In this document: positions 19,935 through 31,020 of the stretch, piece by piece
How positions within the stretch are numbered: position 1 is the first letter of the stretch
How the letters are laid out: each line of letters begins with the position of its first letter
DNA from: Malachius bipustulatus
Lineage: Eukaryota; Arthropoda; Insecta; Coleoptera; Melyridae
Length of the DNA stretch: 64,000 nt
Assembly: GCA_910589415.1 (NCBI GenBank)
Contig: OU342630.1
Span: 27,561,867 to 27,625,866 of the forward strand
Direction: 5' to 3'
Position numbers and translations under genes: made by a program
The notes under the pieces: model-generated
Seen by the model: the letters and a program-made list of their open reading frames with translations, nothing else
Told to the model about the DNA's origin: nothing
The model's database searches: none

Positions 19935-22900
19935 GTGGCTAACGCAGATGGGGACCGAGTGTTCGCCGGGATAAGCGTTCAACATCTTCAGCTTGGAGAT
20001 GAAGGGCACCCTTCTGTCCTGAGGAGGCGAAATCCTCCTCAAAGGCGGATGAATGGTCAAGAAACCATCGACGGCATAGGATTGGGAAGGCAATGGGAAA
20101 CCACCCGATTAAAGGACTTAGGTCATCCCACGAGAATTGAGTATGGTATGTCGACAGAAAATGGCCTCGGAAGGCCATGCGACCTGGTTGGCAACCGGCG
20201 CTCTTCTGCGTCCGGGGTAGAGAGTGGCAAATCAGATACCGGGCATGGGAATGTGGACAGCTGGGCTTCCCATGCAAAATTAGCGACCAGGAAAAAGCAG
20301 CAAAGAATACGTATAGCAGGATGGAATGTACGTGGGCTTAACCAACAGGGTAAACTTCAGCTGCTCCAGGAGGAACTTCAACGGTGCAAGATTGATGTGG
20401 CGGCCATCTCTGAAACACATTGGCATGATAGGGGACATTTCAGATCATCTGAGTATACAGTTTATTTCTCCGGTACTGAAGACAGGAACATTCATGGTGT
20501 GGGCATCCTGATATCAAATAGACTCAACCCCTATGTTCTTGGGTACGAACCTATTAACGAGAGAATTTGCTCGCTAAAAATAAATGCGAAGCCATGCATC
20601 TTAAACATCCTATCGCTGTATGCGCCCACTTCAGATGCAGAAGATGAGGAGATTGAGGAGTTTTATGGAGCGGTTGAAGTTGCAATAAATAGGATACCAA
20701 ATAAGGAAATCCTTATCTTGGTAGGGGATTTGAATGCAAAAATTGGTGGCACTGTGAACGAAAACCATCTCCGCCAAGTGGTCGGGAAATTTGACCTAGG
20801 AGACCGTAATAATAGAGGTGAACGACTTATTCAGTTTTGCATTGACAACAGCTTTGCGATTGTAAACTCTATGTTTGAACATCACAAAAGACGTTTATTT
20901 ACCTGGAGATCACCGGATGGCAAGTACAAAAACCAAATTGATTACATCTTAGTTAGGCAGCGTTGGAGAGCTTCTGTTCGAGCGGCGAAGACGCTGCCAT
21001 CGGCAGACTGCGGAAGTGATCATCAGCTTCTGATGTGCGAATATTTCGCCAGATTCAAAAACTGTCAAAGAAGACAAATAAGAAAGCTCCCCCCATTGAA
21101 TGCTGTTCATGTTCAACGCTTTAACGATTCTGTCATGGACAAAGTTGCACCTTTGGTTCAAGATATTGAGAATGAGAGCCCCGAGAAGATATGGCAGACT
21201 ATGAAAACGGCTGTTATATCGTCACTCAAGGAAATGCCAAACGAACACCTAGATAACAAATGGAAACCTTGGATAACAACAGAAACAAGGGAGTTGATAC
21301 GTGAACGAAGGGAGATCAAATCTCTAGGGTTGGATAACACTGTGGACATCGAGCGTTATAATTTGCTGAACCGAGCCATACAGAGTGCAACCCGTAGAGA
21401 CAAAAATGCGTATCTAGCGACTATGTGCGAAGAGGTTCAAAACCATGCAGCAACGAATAGCACAAAAGATCTATTTCAGAAGATTCGAATCATTACTCGT
21501 AAATTCAAGACACGACACTGGATAATACACGATGAGCAGAATGTGCCGGCTACGGAGTTGAATAAGATAGCCTCCATCTGGAAGAACTACTGTGGGACCC
21601 TGTATACCGATCCAGACTCTGTTGTCGACGAACTCGGCGATTATGAAGAGGAGCCGGATATACTCCTGGACGAAGTTAAGGCAGCAGTCAGGAAGCTGAG
21701 AGATGGTAAGGCGACTGGAATCGATCAAATATCAGCAGATGTTTTAAAAACTTTGGACGACAGAGGCCTGAGAATCCTGCATTTCCTTTGCCAAAGAATA
21801 TGGAAAACGGGACTCTGGCCAAAAGATTGGTCCACGTCTGTCTTATTGCCGCTCCACAAAAAAGGACCAAAGACCAACTGTGATAACTACCGCCTAATAG
21901 CGCTTATATCTCACGCTAGTAAAATCATGCTGTACGTGTTGCAAGCGCGTCTAAGTGCTTTTATCGATCGTCAAGTTTCTGAGGAACAGGCTGGATTTGT
22001 CAAGGGACGGGGAACCCGTGAACACATTTTTAATGCAAGACAGCTGACAGAAAAAGCTCGGGAGTATGGCGTTCCAATGTATCTTTGCTTCGTTGACTAT
22101 GAGAAGGCCTTCGATAATGTCAGGTCACATCAGGTGGCCGAAACTTTGGAGTACTTTAATTGAAATCGGCGTACCAATCCATCTGACAACCCTCATTAAA
22201 AATCTATACGAAGCCTCGGAAGCAGTGGTGAAGATCGAAAATACTTTGTCTGATAGATGCAATATTCGGAGAGGCGTACGACAGGGTTGCGTGCTCTCAC
22301 CATTACTGTATAAAGTATATAGTGAGATTATAATGAGACAAGTTTTGGAACAGTGGAATGGTGGAATTAAAATTGCCGGAAAGAGATTTTCAAACCTCCG
22401 ATTCGCAGATGATACAACCTTGATTGCGAGCAGTGTAAGAGAGCTCTTAGAACTGATCCAAAGACTTGAAGTCGTGAGTTTAGACTTTGGGCTAAAAATA
22501 AACATTAATAAGACCAAAATTATGATCGTTGACCGCGATAATGAACATCATAATCAACCGAGAAGTATAGGGCGCTTCGAAGTAGTGGATAAATTCATTT
22601 ATCTAGGATCGATGTTGCATAAATACGGCTCATGCGAATATGAAATTAGACGACGCATAGAAATTGCTCGGAATGCTATGAGGCAATTGTCCAGAGTATG
22701 GAAGGATCGTAACATAACGAAAGCCACGAAAATCAAATTGGTTAATACGCTCATTTTTCCGATTTTTTCTTACGCCTCGGAGACTTGGACCATTCGCGCA
22801 GCCGACCGGCGGCGAATAGATGCTTTTGAGATGTGGGTGTGGCGGAGAATGCTGCGGATCCCATGGACAGCCAGAAGAACGAACGTTTCCATCCTAAACG

Positions 22901-23175
22901 AAGTCAAGCCAGTCCAGAGACTCTCATCGTTGACATATGGACGAATCCTTAAGTTTTTCGGACATATCGCACGCCACGATACCATGGAAAAACTGATGGT
23001 ACAAGGACGACTTGAGGGAAAGAGGAAGCGTGGGCGATCACCGACCCGTTGGACTGAAGTGGTGGAAAAGCTTGTGGACTCGAGCTTTGCGTCCGCAGCA
23101 CGGCAAGCAAATGACCGGAAACGCTGGAGAAGGACCGTTCAGCAGGTCCTGAGAAATTTAGACAACCCCGGGTGA
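19935..23175 (+). pseudogene. RTE ORF: AP endonuclease plus reverse transcriptase, one frameshift
   Basis: The first frame (to about 22163) holds the endonuclease: GWNVRGLNQQGKL (129-141), AISETHW (157-163), LVGDLNAKIGG (262-272), IDYILV and the catalytic GSDHQLL (360-366). RT motifs follow: GKATGIDQISADVLK, PLHKKGPKTNCDNYR and CFVDYEKAFD. At 22121-22140 CAGGTCACAT is followed by CAGGTGG; the extra 10 bases look like a short duplication and shift the frame. The second frame then carries GVRQGCVLSPLLYKVYSE, the catalytic FADD (22402-22413) and the C-terminal region ending at TGA 23175. No RNase H is present. The frame opens at a GTG; the first in-frame ATG is at 20049. Apart from the shift no stop is seen, so inactivation looks recent. 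Confidence 0.9.
22121..22130 (+). repeat. 10-bp duplication that disables the RTE ORF
   Basis: CAGGTCACAT precedes CAGGT(GG). Skipping these ten bases would join the frame of KAFDNV to that of WPKLWSTLIEIG, the expected reverse-transcriptase order. Confidence 0.75.
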
Positions 23176-23240
23176 CAACCATATCAATCACCATACATCG
23201 ACAACGATGTTAGGACTAAGAAGAAGAAGAATATGTATAG

Positions 23241-23393
23241 CAATTTGAATTACCTAATAGGAAACTACATGAAAAGTTAAGATAGGACCATGTAAGCCGT
23301 TTTCCAATACCTTGAGCCGTTTCCGAATTACAATGTTTTGAAAATGAAAAATTGGATTTCCACTTGTTTATAACTCATAAACTACTTAAGTTA
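23241..23393 (-). repeat. Right arm of the inverted repeat, inner part
   Basis: CATGTAAGCCGTTTTC ... CCACTTGTTTATAACTCATA is the inverse of 18880-19000. It is interrupted at 23393 by a truncated LINE and resumes at 23946. Confidence 0.7.
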
Positions 23394-23945
23394 CCGCTCT
23401 GCTTATAAGGTCCTTCTCCCGAGAAGAGAGCGTGGGAGGATAACAGAAATGAACTCCTGAAAGCAGATTTCAGTTGGTTCACAGATGGATCCAAGATATC
23501 CACAGGAACTGGAGCTTGGGTATGTAGCGCTGGCTAGAAGAAAAGAGTCTTCTCGAGCCTGGGGCTTCACGCAACGACTTTCCAGGCCGGAATCTATGCC
23601 ATCGAGCTCTGTGCGCAGTTGCAGGAAAAGATGCACTGGTCAACGCAAATCAATAAAGATATTTTCAGAAAACCAAGCGGCTCTAAAAGCCCTTAACTCC
23701 AGCTACTGCAAGTCCAAGTAGGTCTGGAACTGTCAACTATAGCCTTGAATGCTCTAGCAAAGGAGTGACTTTTCCACACCGGAGAACCTGGATACATCAA
23801 CAACAGTCAAGATGGTCAGCGTCCTCAAAGAAACTGACCTGATGGGGTTAATGGTAGCACGACTAGATGTGAGCCACAATAGACCTTCGGTCGCAGTGGA
23901 TGAGTTACAATGGCTCACTCACGATAAATCTAATCTAAATCTAAT
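23394..23945 (+). pseudogene. 5'-truncated LINE with RNase H remnant
   Basis: The insert is flanked by CTACTTAAGTTA (23382-23393) and CTACTCAAGTTA (23946-23957), a 12-bp target duplication with one mismatch. The interior translates to WFTDGSKISTGTGAWVC, a frame change, FQAGIYAIELCAQLQEK and IFSENQAALKAL: the RNase H motifs of Jockey/LOA/R1-type LINEs (catalytic D in TDGS, E in IELC, D replaced by E in SENQ). It ends in TAAATCTAATC repeats. It is 5' truncated and frameshifted. Confidence 0.85.
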
Positions 23946-24232
23946 CTACTCAAGTTAAACTCCATCAATAAAAACCACCTGATTTCGATTTTTTCAGACG
24001 ATTTAAAAATATAATAATATATACTAGGTGTCCCCCTTAAAATATCGAAGTAGGTGTCCACTTCCGGTATTTCCGGAAGTTTGGCCATCGTGAAAACATT
24101 TTCAGTGAATTTTTCTTGGTTAAGTAACCGATGTCCGGAAAATTTTTTATTTTGTGGCGCTACGACCAAAAGTTCCCGACAAACGGCCGATCCGTACCCT
24201 TAACTGACCACCCACTGACCACCCAGTATATT
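23946..24232 (-). repeat. Right arm of the inverted repeat, outer part
   Basis: Continues the arm: AAAACCACCTGATTTCG, TTCAGACGATTTAAAAATA, ACTAGGTGTCCC at about 24028, and the unit down to CACCCAGTATA at 24232. The order is the same as the inverse of 18657-18890. Confidence 0.75.
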
Positions 24233-24349
24233 GCTTTTATTATTGTTTTTATTGAGTTGAAAACATTTCCAAAACTTCTGCAACATACGTTACACAGGAT
24301 GATTTATTAGCTCACTATCAAATTGCGACAAATGAAAGGTGAGGTAGTT

Positions 24350-25108
24350 TTAAAAAATCTCTTGTTTAGAGAATCCTTCAAGAATAGCTGCTTTATCCAT
24401 ACCATGTATAACGAGTACAGGTCCTAAATCCACCTGATCGTGAAGCACGTTTGCTGAAGATCCTCGATTTTTTTTTACAATTTTCTTTCCACTGATGGAT
24501 GAGGCCGGCTTCAAACGAAATGGAGTGGTTAATTTCCACAATATGCACACATGGGTTGACGAAAATCCCCATGCCTTAATGAAATCCAGACATCAGGCAC
24601 GTTTTTTCGTTGAACGTTTGGATGAGTATCTTGGGTGGCAGGTTTCTAGGTCCTGTTGTTTTACCAAATGGATTAACAGGCGCTGCTTATCTAAACTTTT
24701 TGAAAAACACAGTTGTTGTTGACCTTTTCGATGACATTTTTATAGACCAAAGGTAAAAAACAAAGTTGCTATTCCACCTCATTATCCATTACCGTTAGGA
24801 AGCATTTACATGGAGCATATCAGCATATCCACGTCGATGGATAGGAAGGGTGAAGGGGCGGACCTGTATCATGGTCTGCAAGTTCCCCTGATTTAAACTC
24901 CATCGATTTCTTTCTTTGGGGATATTTAAAAAGTTTAGTGTACACTATTCCTGTAAATAGTCTCGAAAAGATGCAGCAATGAATTAATCAAGGATGTCAC
25001 CAAATCCGAGCTAATGTTGGAGTTTTAGAGAGAGTTCGAGTATCCTTCCAGCAGAGATGTTGTGCCTGCTTGGAAATGGGAGAAGGGCACTTTGAACATC
25101 CTATCTAA
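24350..25108 (+). pseudogene. Degenerate Tc1/mariner-like transposase
   Basis: This is the same family as the intact transposase at 34614-35690. Shared, shuffled-frame segments are: YHVQRVQ-like start; DEAGFKRNGVVNFHNMHTWV followed by DENPHALMKSRHQARF; RRWIGR; SPDLNSIDF; and a C-terminus close to MGEGHFEHPI. A GATG duplication at about 24494 disrupts the first catalytic aspartate region, and several further shifts follow. The N-terminal DNA-binding domain is missing. It is dead. Confidence 0.8.
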
Positions 25109-25971
25109 CTCTTTTTCTTTTGACTTTGTTTATACTTGCAATCGTTTGTTTGTATATAATAATAAAAAAAATAATGTGCAGACGCAAAATGTTAAAATAA
25201 TTTGAAAAATCCTCCGTATCTTTGAAACCGTCAATTTGCTTACCAATTTTTTACCAATTTACCAATTAACCAATATTTATTGAGACTTTTTGACTTCTTT
25301 TGGTCCATACTGTACCCACTCCAAATATTCGATACTTATTTTTTAATATAATTATTATTACCTAGCATAGGTTAACTTGTCACACATAGGTATTATTTTA
25401 TTTTGTATGAATTTACAATAGTATAGACTTAAGTAGTCCAAGATATGAAGAAAAATCTCAATTTAACATGCAAGTCGTATTTCATTCCTCTAATACGACG
25501 AATATCGATAGGTAACCAACTAGTCAAGCTAGCAGCTAACTTTGTATCAACTAATGAAAGAATGAATAAATAATTATTGTTCATAGTCGCTGTGTATGAC
25601 CTTGTTTATGTAAAACAGTAATGACATAGATGCCGCCTACAATAATCGAAGACCCGCCTCCTTTACAATATTGCTAGTATCTCATCCTATCTCCATGGAT
25701 TTCTTTGTTGCTAGTACTCCTGCAGAAACAGGTGAGCATACCGCAGGATCGCTTTCCTCGTGGGAAAATCTTAACTGTGTCAACAAGAGTGTGCCTATTA
25801 GTTGAGAGCTTTGAGAGTAAATGAATTGGATATGTTCGAAATACAAGCTTGAATTGATAAAGTACCATGAGATTTTCTGATTTAATAGTAATATGAATTG
25901 GTACACAATCAGAATAGATACGAAGATTTACAACAGGCTTATTCTAGTTTTTTTTTTTAATATTATTATTC
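25109..25971. other. Non-genic DNA
   Basis: No gene recognised. Overlapping minus-strand frames at 25674-25906 lack any known motif. Confidence 0.4.
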
Positions 25972-25974
25972 TAA

Positions 25975-26305
25975 AGCCGGCTGCTCACTACGCCGTACTT
26001 GGCAAGTCAGTTATTTGGCAAGTATTTGCCGAGTACTTGTAAAAGTAAAAGTCAAACCGTACACATTGCTTCCGCTCCGCGTAGCAGATTTGGTATAGTA
26101 TGGTGAGGTCTTGAAAAAACTTTGCAAGTAACTAGCTTTGACTTGAGACAGTTCACCGGCAACGAACGGGAAGTGCCAGAATTGGCGTGGCAAGTAAATC
26201 CGAGTTGTGTCCCGATTTGCACGTTACGTCGTAAAATACTAATGGCATTTGCCAAGTATTCACAAGTACCTACTTTGTCAAGCACTGCGTAATGAGTAGC
26301 CGGCT
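25975..26305. mobile_element. Harbinger-like MITE with TAA target duplication
   Basis: Ends are AGCCGGCTGCTCACTACGC and GCGTAATGAGTAGCCGGCT, with TAA on each side (25972-25974 and 26306-26308), the 3-bp TWA duplication of PIF/Harbinger. The interior is non-coding but repeats the motif TTGGCAAGT or its inverse near both ends, as expected for transposase-binding subterminal repeats. Confidence 0.8.
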
Positions 26306-27225
26306 TAATGACGTTTGAAGCGTCAAAAGAGCCTCATAATGAATGATGAATTCGAAATCAGAGCGAATATGTTGATTAACAATGAATAAAAAATATAAAT
26401 ATACATAGGGTTTAGGCTTAAATTTTAAAAAGCGATCTCTTATAACGGTTATTATAACGGTTATGAAATCCAACAAACAATGAAATCCAACAAAATTTAG
26501 CAGAAACACTCTTCTGCCAAGGTGAATCTAGATTACCTATCGGCAAATCAAAAATCCAGGACCGTACTTGAAAAGAAATGGATGGACCGAAAAGCATATT
26601 TTCCAATCGAGTTTCGGAAAAAAAAACCGGAATCGGGTTCGGAAAGTACAGGACAAATGCTATGAAGTGAGTTTCTTAAATCGAACGGTCATTTTGACCA
26701 GCCTCACAACAACAGATCAAAGTAAGAACTTGCACTCGCCTAAACTTCAATTTTAAAATTTTTTTCCACAAATTGTTTCTAATGTTCCTAAAAATTCATT
26801 GAAAATCATTTCAAAAGCTGTCGTACTATAGGAATTTACGGGATTGCCTATTGCTGGAATTTTAAATCTAGGAACTATGACCGTACTTGAGAGAAAAGCA
26901 CATTCTCCGATCGACTTTCGGTAAAAACGGCAAATGTCATCCCCAACTCATGTCATCTCTTAATCGAGCGCCAGAGAACAAAAAAAAAAAGATTAAGTTG
27001 CCTGGGTCCTTATATCAACCGGCGGAAAAAGACTTATTATCTTTAGAAACATCGAAACTCCTAAATTTCCTCCAAGAACAAGAACTGGATGGGGTGTTAT
27101 AATCGGGTAGTCCCTTCTTTCTTATATTTGAGAAATTTTAATCGGCTGCCTACGAGCTTAAAAGTTTATAAAAAATCACATGCTCTTGAACAGTTTCCCG
27201 AACACATATAAGTAGTAAGAAATTT
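26306..27225. repeat. Region with a diverged direct repeat and a coding-like tail
   Basis: GGACCGTACTTGAAAAG...TTTCGG (about 26561-26625) recurs as TGACCGTACTTGAGAGAAAAG...TTTCGG (about 26878-26930). After the second copy a plus-strand frame reads KKIKLPGSLYQPAEKDLLSL and then ETSKLLNFLQEQELDGVL before TAA at 27102. The frame looks protein-like but I do not recognise it; it may be the remains of a duplicated exon or of a transposon. Confidence 0.35.
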
Positions 27226-27298
27226 AAAGGGTTCCGCATGCGGACCCTTTCTTATATTTAAATAAATATAAGAGGGATTCATCAATAAGAATCCCTCT
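27226..27298. repeat. Three hairpins in a row
   Basis: AAAGGGTTCCGCA/TGCGGACCCTTT (27226-27250), an AT-rich palindrome (27251-27272) and AGAGGGATTC/GAATCCCTCT with an 8-nt loop (27271-27298) follow without gaps. The G/C-bearing stems are unusual for this AT-rich DNA. Confidence 0.75.
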
Positions 27299-29155
27299 AG
27301 AAAAATAGACCCCAGCTAGGTAATTGATGTGAACGCTGTGATACACTTTCCAAGAACACCATACCTCTTGGCTGAAGAGCAAGGTGTCTGAACTTTCAAC
27401 AATATGAAATGACTAGGTGTTTATTTTCCCGTGGAACCCAGTGATTTTTCATGGAAACTTAAGAAAGCTATTTTAAATGCTAATTAATCAATCTATCGCA
27501 AAAATATGAATATTTTTTCTTACGTTGAAGGCATAGGAAGTTGAAATCTTCATCCATTTTTGCATGCGTTTTAAGATCAAAAGATCTATCAATAATTAAT
27601 TTTGTTTGTACCGACTTAACTTATGACACATCGTTTCATTGATAAATAAGTATAAGATACCTATCCAGGATAAAACGTCGTAAAATTAATCGTAATGACT
27701 CGGCAACTCCAAGCAACACCAAACCTCGACCAAACCAACCGAAGACTAGAATCGAGAGTATTTACAGAAAAATAATAATCGTTGTCGTTTAGTGGTGATA
27801 AGTGCTGGCTCGTTGCATAATTTACATCTCGCGGTGCAATAAATAACCGAGATGGGCATGTCATAGCTATAATAACGAACGAGTAGGTAAGTAATAATGT
27901 TCCCGAGCGCGCAAATGAGAAATTCAATTTTTAATTGTTGGTTCGTGCACAAATGAGGGTCTATAATAAAATTAGATACCAGATATCTTTCATGTGTACG
28001 AGTAGGTGTGCCGTGGAATTAGTCTCTTGTGCCACATATAAGAGGTCGTGACCCCGTGTGTGGATCTTCTCTCACAACGAAAAATATTCACCATCCGGCA
28101 GTGGCGTACCGTGTCGTGTCGTGCTATACCGTATCCTTACTCTCATATAATCCTTTTCATCATGTGAGAACGTGAACTCTAAGATGGAAATTCTTCTTAT
28201 TCTCTACATTCTCCTTCCAATACTCGTTGATATTTTTCCACTTAGACCTATCTCTAGAATATTGATAGTTCTCTCTCATCAGCTGATGCCTAATCGATTT
28301 GATAGAGAACGAGACGGATGGTCTGTTATCTATTGGCGTTTGATATATCTACGAACAATAAGAAGTGTAAGAGTTTTATACAGGGTGATGCATTAAGAAT
28401 GGGCAATCTCTATAGAGGAAGGTGCTAGACTAGCAAATATGACGACTGAGCCCAACATTATTTCGGTATATAGCCTTAAACCGATGTCGCTGTTTTAACA
28501 GAGATTTCAAAGTGAGAATTTTTAATTTTAATGTTCTCTTAATAATGAATTTTCATAGTGTCTACTTGAAATTTTGAAACGACTTGTTTTTTGGCACGAG
28601 AACAACGTATAGGTACCTATCTGAAACCGATTTTGATATAACCCACAGAGACGTTAGTTATACACTTTTAGTAAAATTGGGCATTTTCTCTGTTAGACAA
28701 TGGTTAAAGTTGATCAAAAGTTTCAAAGAGCATCATTCGTATTATAACGAAGTCCCTCGTTATAAAGAAATAATTGTAAAGTTCATTACCATTCACTTGA
28801 CATTTTAGTATATCTCGAGCGTTATAGAGATTAGAGAAAATGATAGGGGAATGTAAGTAATATCATTTGATAGGGAATGGAATAAGGATAATTTTGAGAC
28901 CAAACATCATAATTAACAGATGTAAATTATAATTTTAATTGTAAATAGAAAATTAGATTCACGAGAACAACACAGCCTAGGTAGGTATGCTTCCGGTGTT
29001 GTTTCGAGCGTCATCAAGATTATGAATAGAGATAGGGACTCAAAAACACTATCAATAAATAGATTATTAATTAAGGAAAAGATTAAGCCTAAATAGCATA
29101 GCAATAAGTACTAGGATCTATTTTTAAATTACATTTCAAGTAATAAATATTTGGA
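27299..29155. other. Non-genic DNA
   Basis: A lone terminus-like TATACAGGGTGATGC lies at about 28379 without an obvious mate. A 70-codon frame from about 28184 starts with a hydrophobic stretch but has no other support. No gene is called. Confidence 0.4.
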
Positions 29156-29159
29156 AGGA

Positions 29160-30454
29160 AATATACAGTACGCTATAATGCGACTCGTCAGCTTCCGCGG
29201 ACGCGGACCGAGCCGAGTCGCGATAGCCGACCGACACGCCCCACCAATGACAAGGCGGCGGCGCGGTGCGTAACCACGGCAACTCTGTCTCGCCTATATA
29301 AGTGGATGGAGCGAGATTATTACATGATTACGGTTACAGCTCTCAGCTGAATACAAGCAAGGTAAGTTCCAGAGCGGGTCTGGCCAACCGTCCGATCCAG
29401 AAAGAGATGTTTTAGTTATTTGCTTACCACCCTTTTCCCGACACTTCATAGGTCGGGTGTCGGTTTCCTTTGTGGTGAGTGCGTTCTAAATAGAGGAAAT
29501 CGGTGCTCGGGAAGATGGAAGTGAAGGACTCGAACTGGGCGGGAAAGTAATATAGTAGGAACGACTGCTTTCCTCGGGTACTTTCTTGTCGTCACGTGTG
29601 TTCCTTTTAGCGGAGTGTCGTTCCCTAAGATGGAGGATGTGTGTCGGTGGGAGGGGAGCCCGACGAGGGTATCCCGTAACTACTTTGAATTAATTTAAAA
29701 TCTCTAGGAATAATATCAGGCTGCACCCAAGGGGGGAAATTTTATATTAATTAATGATGAAGCTTGCTTGTTTGGTATCTCGTTTGTTTATTGTTGCTAT
29801 AATTGCTATTTTGTTTGCATGGGGAATGCACAGGGAATCGTAATCACCTTTCACCTAACTCACCACTCATTTCGCTTGCATGAGCATAGTTAATTATTGT
29901 AGGGGCTAGATTTAGCACCAAGTTAATAGAATGGATGTAAATAATAATAATAATAATTTTCATTTCACTACCGTTGCATCTCATCGCGGTAGTTTAGTAG
30001 CATGCAGTGTTGCACGATTGTATAATTTTTCTTGACTAATCACCTGTTTCGTTTATAAATGTACATACTTACTCAGAATGAGTATTAAATTGTTTTCTAA
30101 TTAAGATTACTGTTTTATCGTTGCCTAATAAATTATAAAGTTCTGCTACCACCTCTTAAATTAAGCGTTTTCTCCAGAATTAGTTGGAAAGTAATTAAAG
30201 CCTACTTCCCAACTAAAATTACGAATTAATAAACACATTGAATTCCTGGATTGAAATCTTCACTGAGTTATTGCGGGTAAAAGCATAAATGGAGATCCAG
30301 CAGATATCTCCTGCGGGGAACTGACCTCGTCACCTGTAGATACAGGGGAAATAAAGTTGGCGTCCGAGGGTTATTACGAGTAATACAACACCCTGTATAT
30401 CGCTAAATAATACGTCACCGGAATTTGTACCGTGACATTTGGCGCCCGAACAGG
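29160..30454 (+). mobile_element. LTR-like fragment with primer-binding-site match
   Basis: A GC-rich head with the inverted pair GCGACTCG/CGAGTCGC (29180-29221) leads to TATATAAG at 29295 and GCAAG|GTAAGT at 29362. Poly(A)-type AATAAA signals occur later. The stretch ends TGACA at 30437, and two bases later TGGCGCCCGAACAGG begins, matching the primer-binding site that pairs with the 3' end of tRNA-Lys in many LTR elements. I read this as an LTR plus PBS whose internal part is lost. The left LTR end is not defined and no second LTR is seen, so a host promoter remains an alternative for the 5' part. Confidence 0.4.
30440..30454 (+). other. Primer-binding-site-like sequence
   Basis: TGGCGCCCGAACAGG, directly 3' of a possible LTR end (TGACA). 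No gag or pol reading frame follows. Confidence 0.5.
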
Positions 30455-31020
30455 TCCCTTATTGTTAGGTTTGTAGGGCCGGTTTTGGGGCGTGACAGTA
30501 TCATAATGTATATTTGAGATATTTGATTTCAAACTCAAACATTGCAGATCCTAAAAAATTTCTCTAAAATCGAAAATAGTTATACAAAATTTAAATAAAA
30601 GTAGCATTTTATGTGAAAAAAGACGCTGTTACAGACTTTCGATTCATTTTTATCTATGACCATTGCCAAACAAAACTAATATGCCCAAATTTAGGTACTA
30701 AAAGGGTAGGTAAGGTAGGTACTAGCGCTCTCTAGGAGATACGTCAAAATCGATCCCACTTCGTTGCTCTCATGCCAAAAAACGTTAGTTGTCTACTGCA
30801 AGATACATTATCGGAGTTGGAAACAACATCACGTTCGGCAAAAAACCGTTTATCAAATAATCGAAATTAAAATTATGCATGGTACTTTACGAAGAAGACC
30901 CACCGAAAAAAATAAGCGAGTTATGACTATTAATTTGGATCTTGGTAGCTTTGAGGACGATTTTTCCGCAGAATAAGAAAGGGACCTGACATTAGATTCC
31001 AAGCTTGTTTAGCTTATAAG
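30455..31020. other. Non-genic or decayed coding DNA
   Basis: A 70-codon plus-strand frame at 30764-30976, ending NLDLGSFEDDFSAE, is open but unrecognised. Nothing else. Confidence 0.35.

Larger units (their letters stand above)
19827..23229 (+). mobile_element. Full-length RTE-clade LINE with 11-bp target duplication
   Basis: The element is bounded by direct copies of AATATGTATAG at 19816-19826 and 23230-23240. It has a roughly 100-bp 5' region, one long endonuclease/reverse-transcriptase frame and a short 3' tail ending in AAG repeats, as usual for RTE elements. Its 3.4-kb length equals that of a complete RTE. One 10-bp duplication breaks the frame (see the pseudogene entry). It inserted into DNA between the arms of the older inverted repeat. 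Confidence 0.9.

Noticed and set aside
28172..28396. Small secreted protein
   Set aside because: The hydrophobic start is not followed by a recognisable mature region, there is no supporting promoter or splice structure, and the frame runs into a transposon-end motif.
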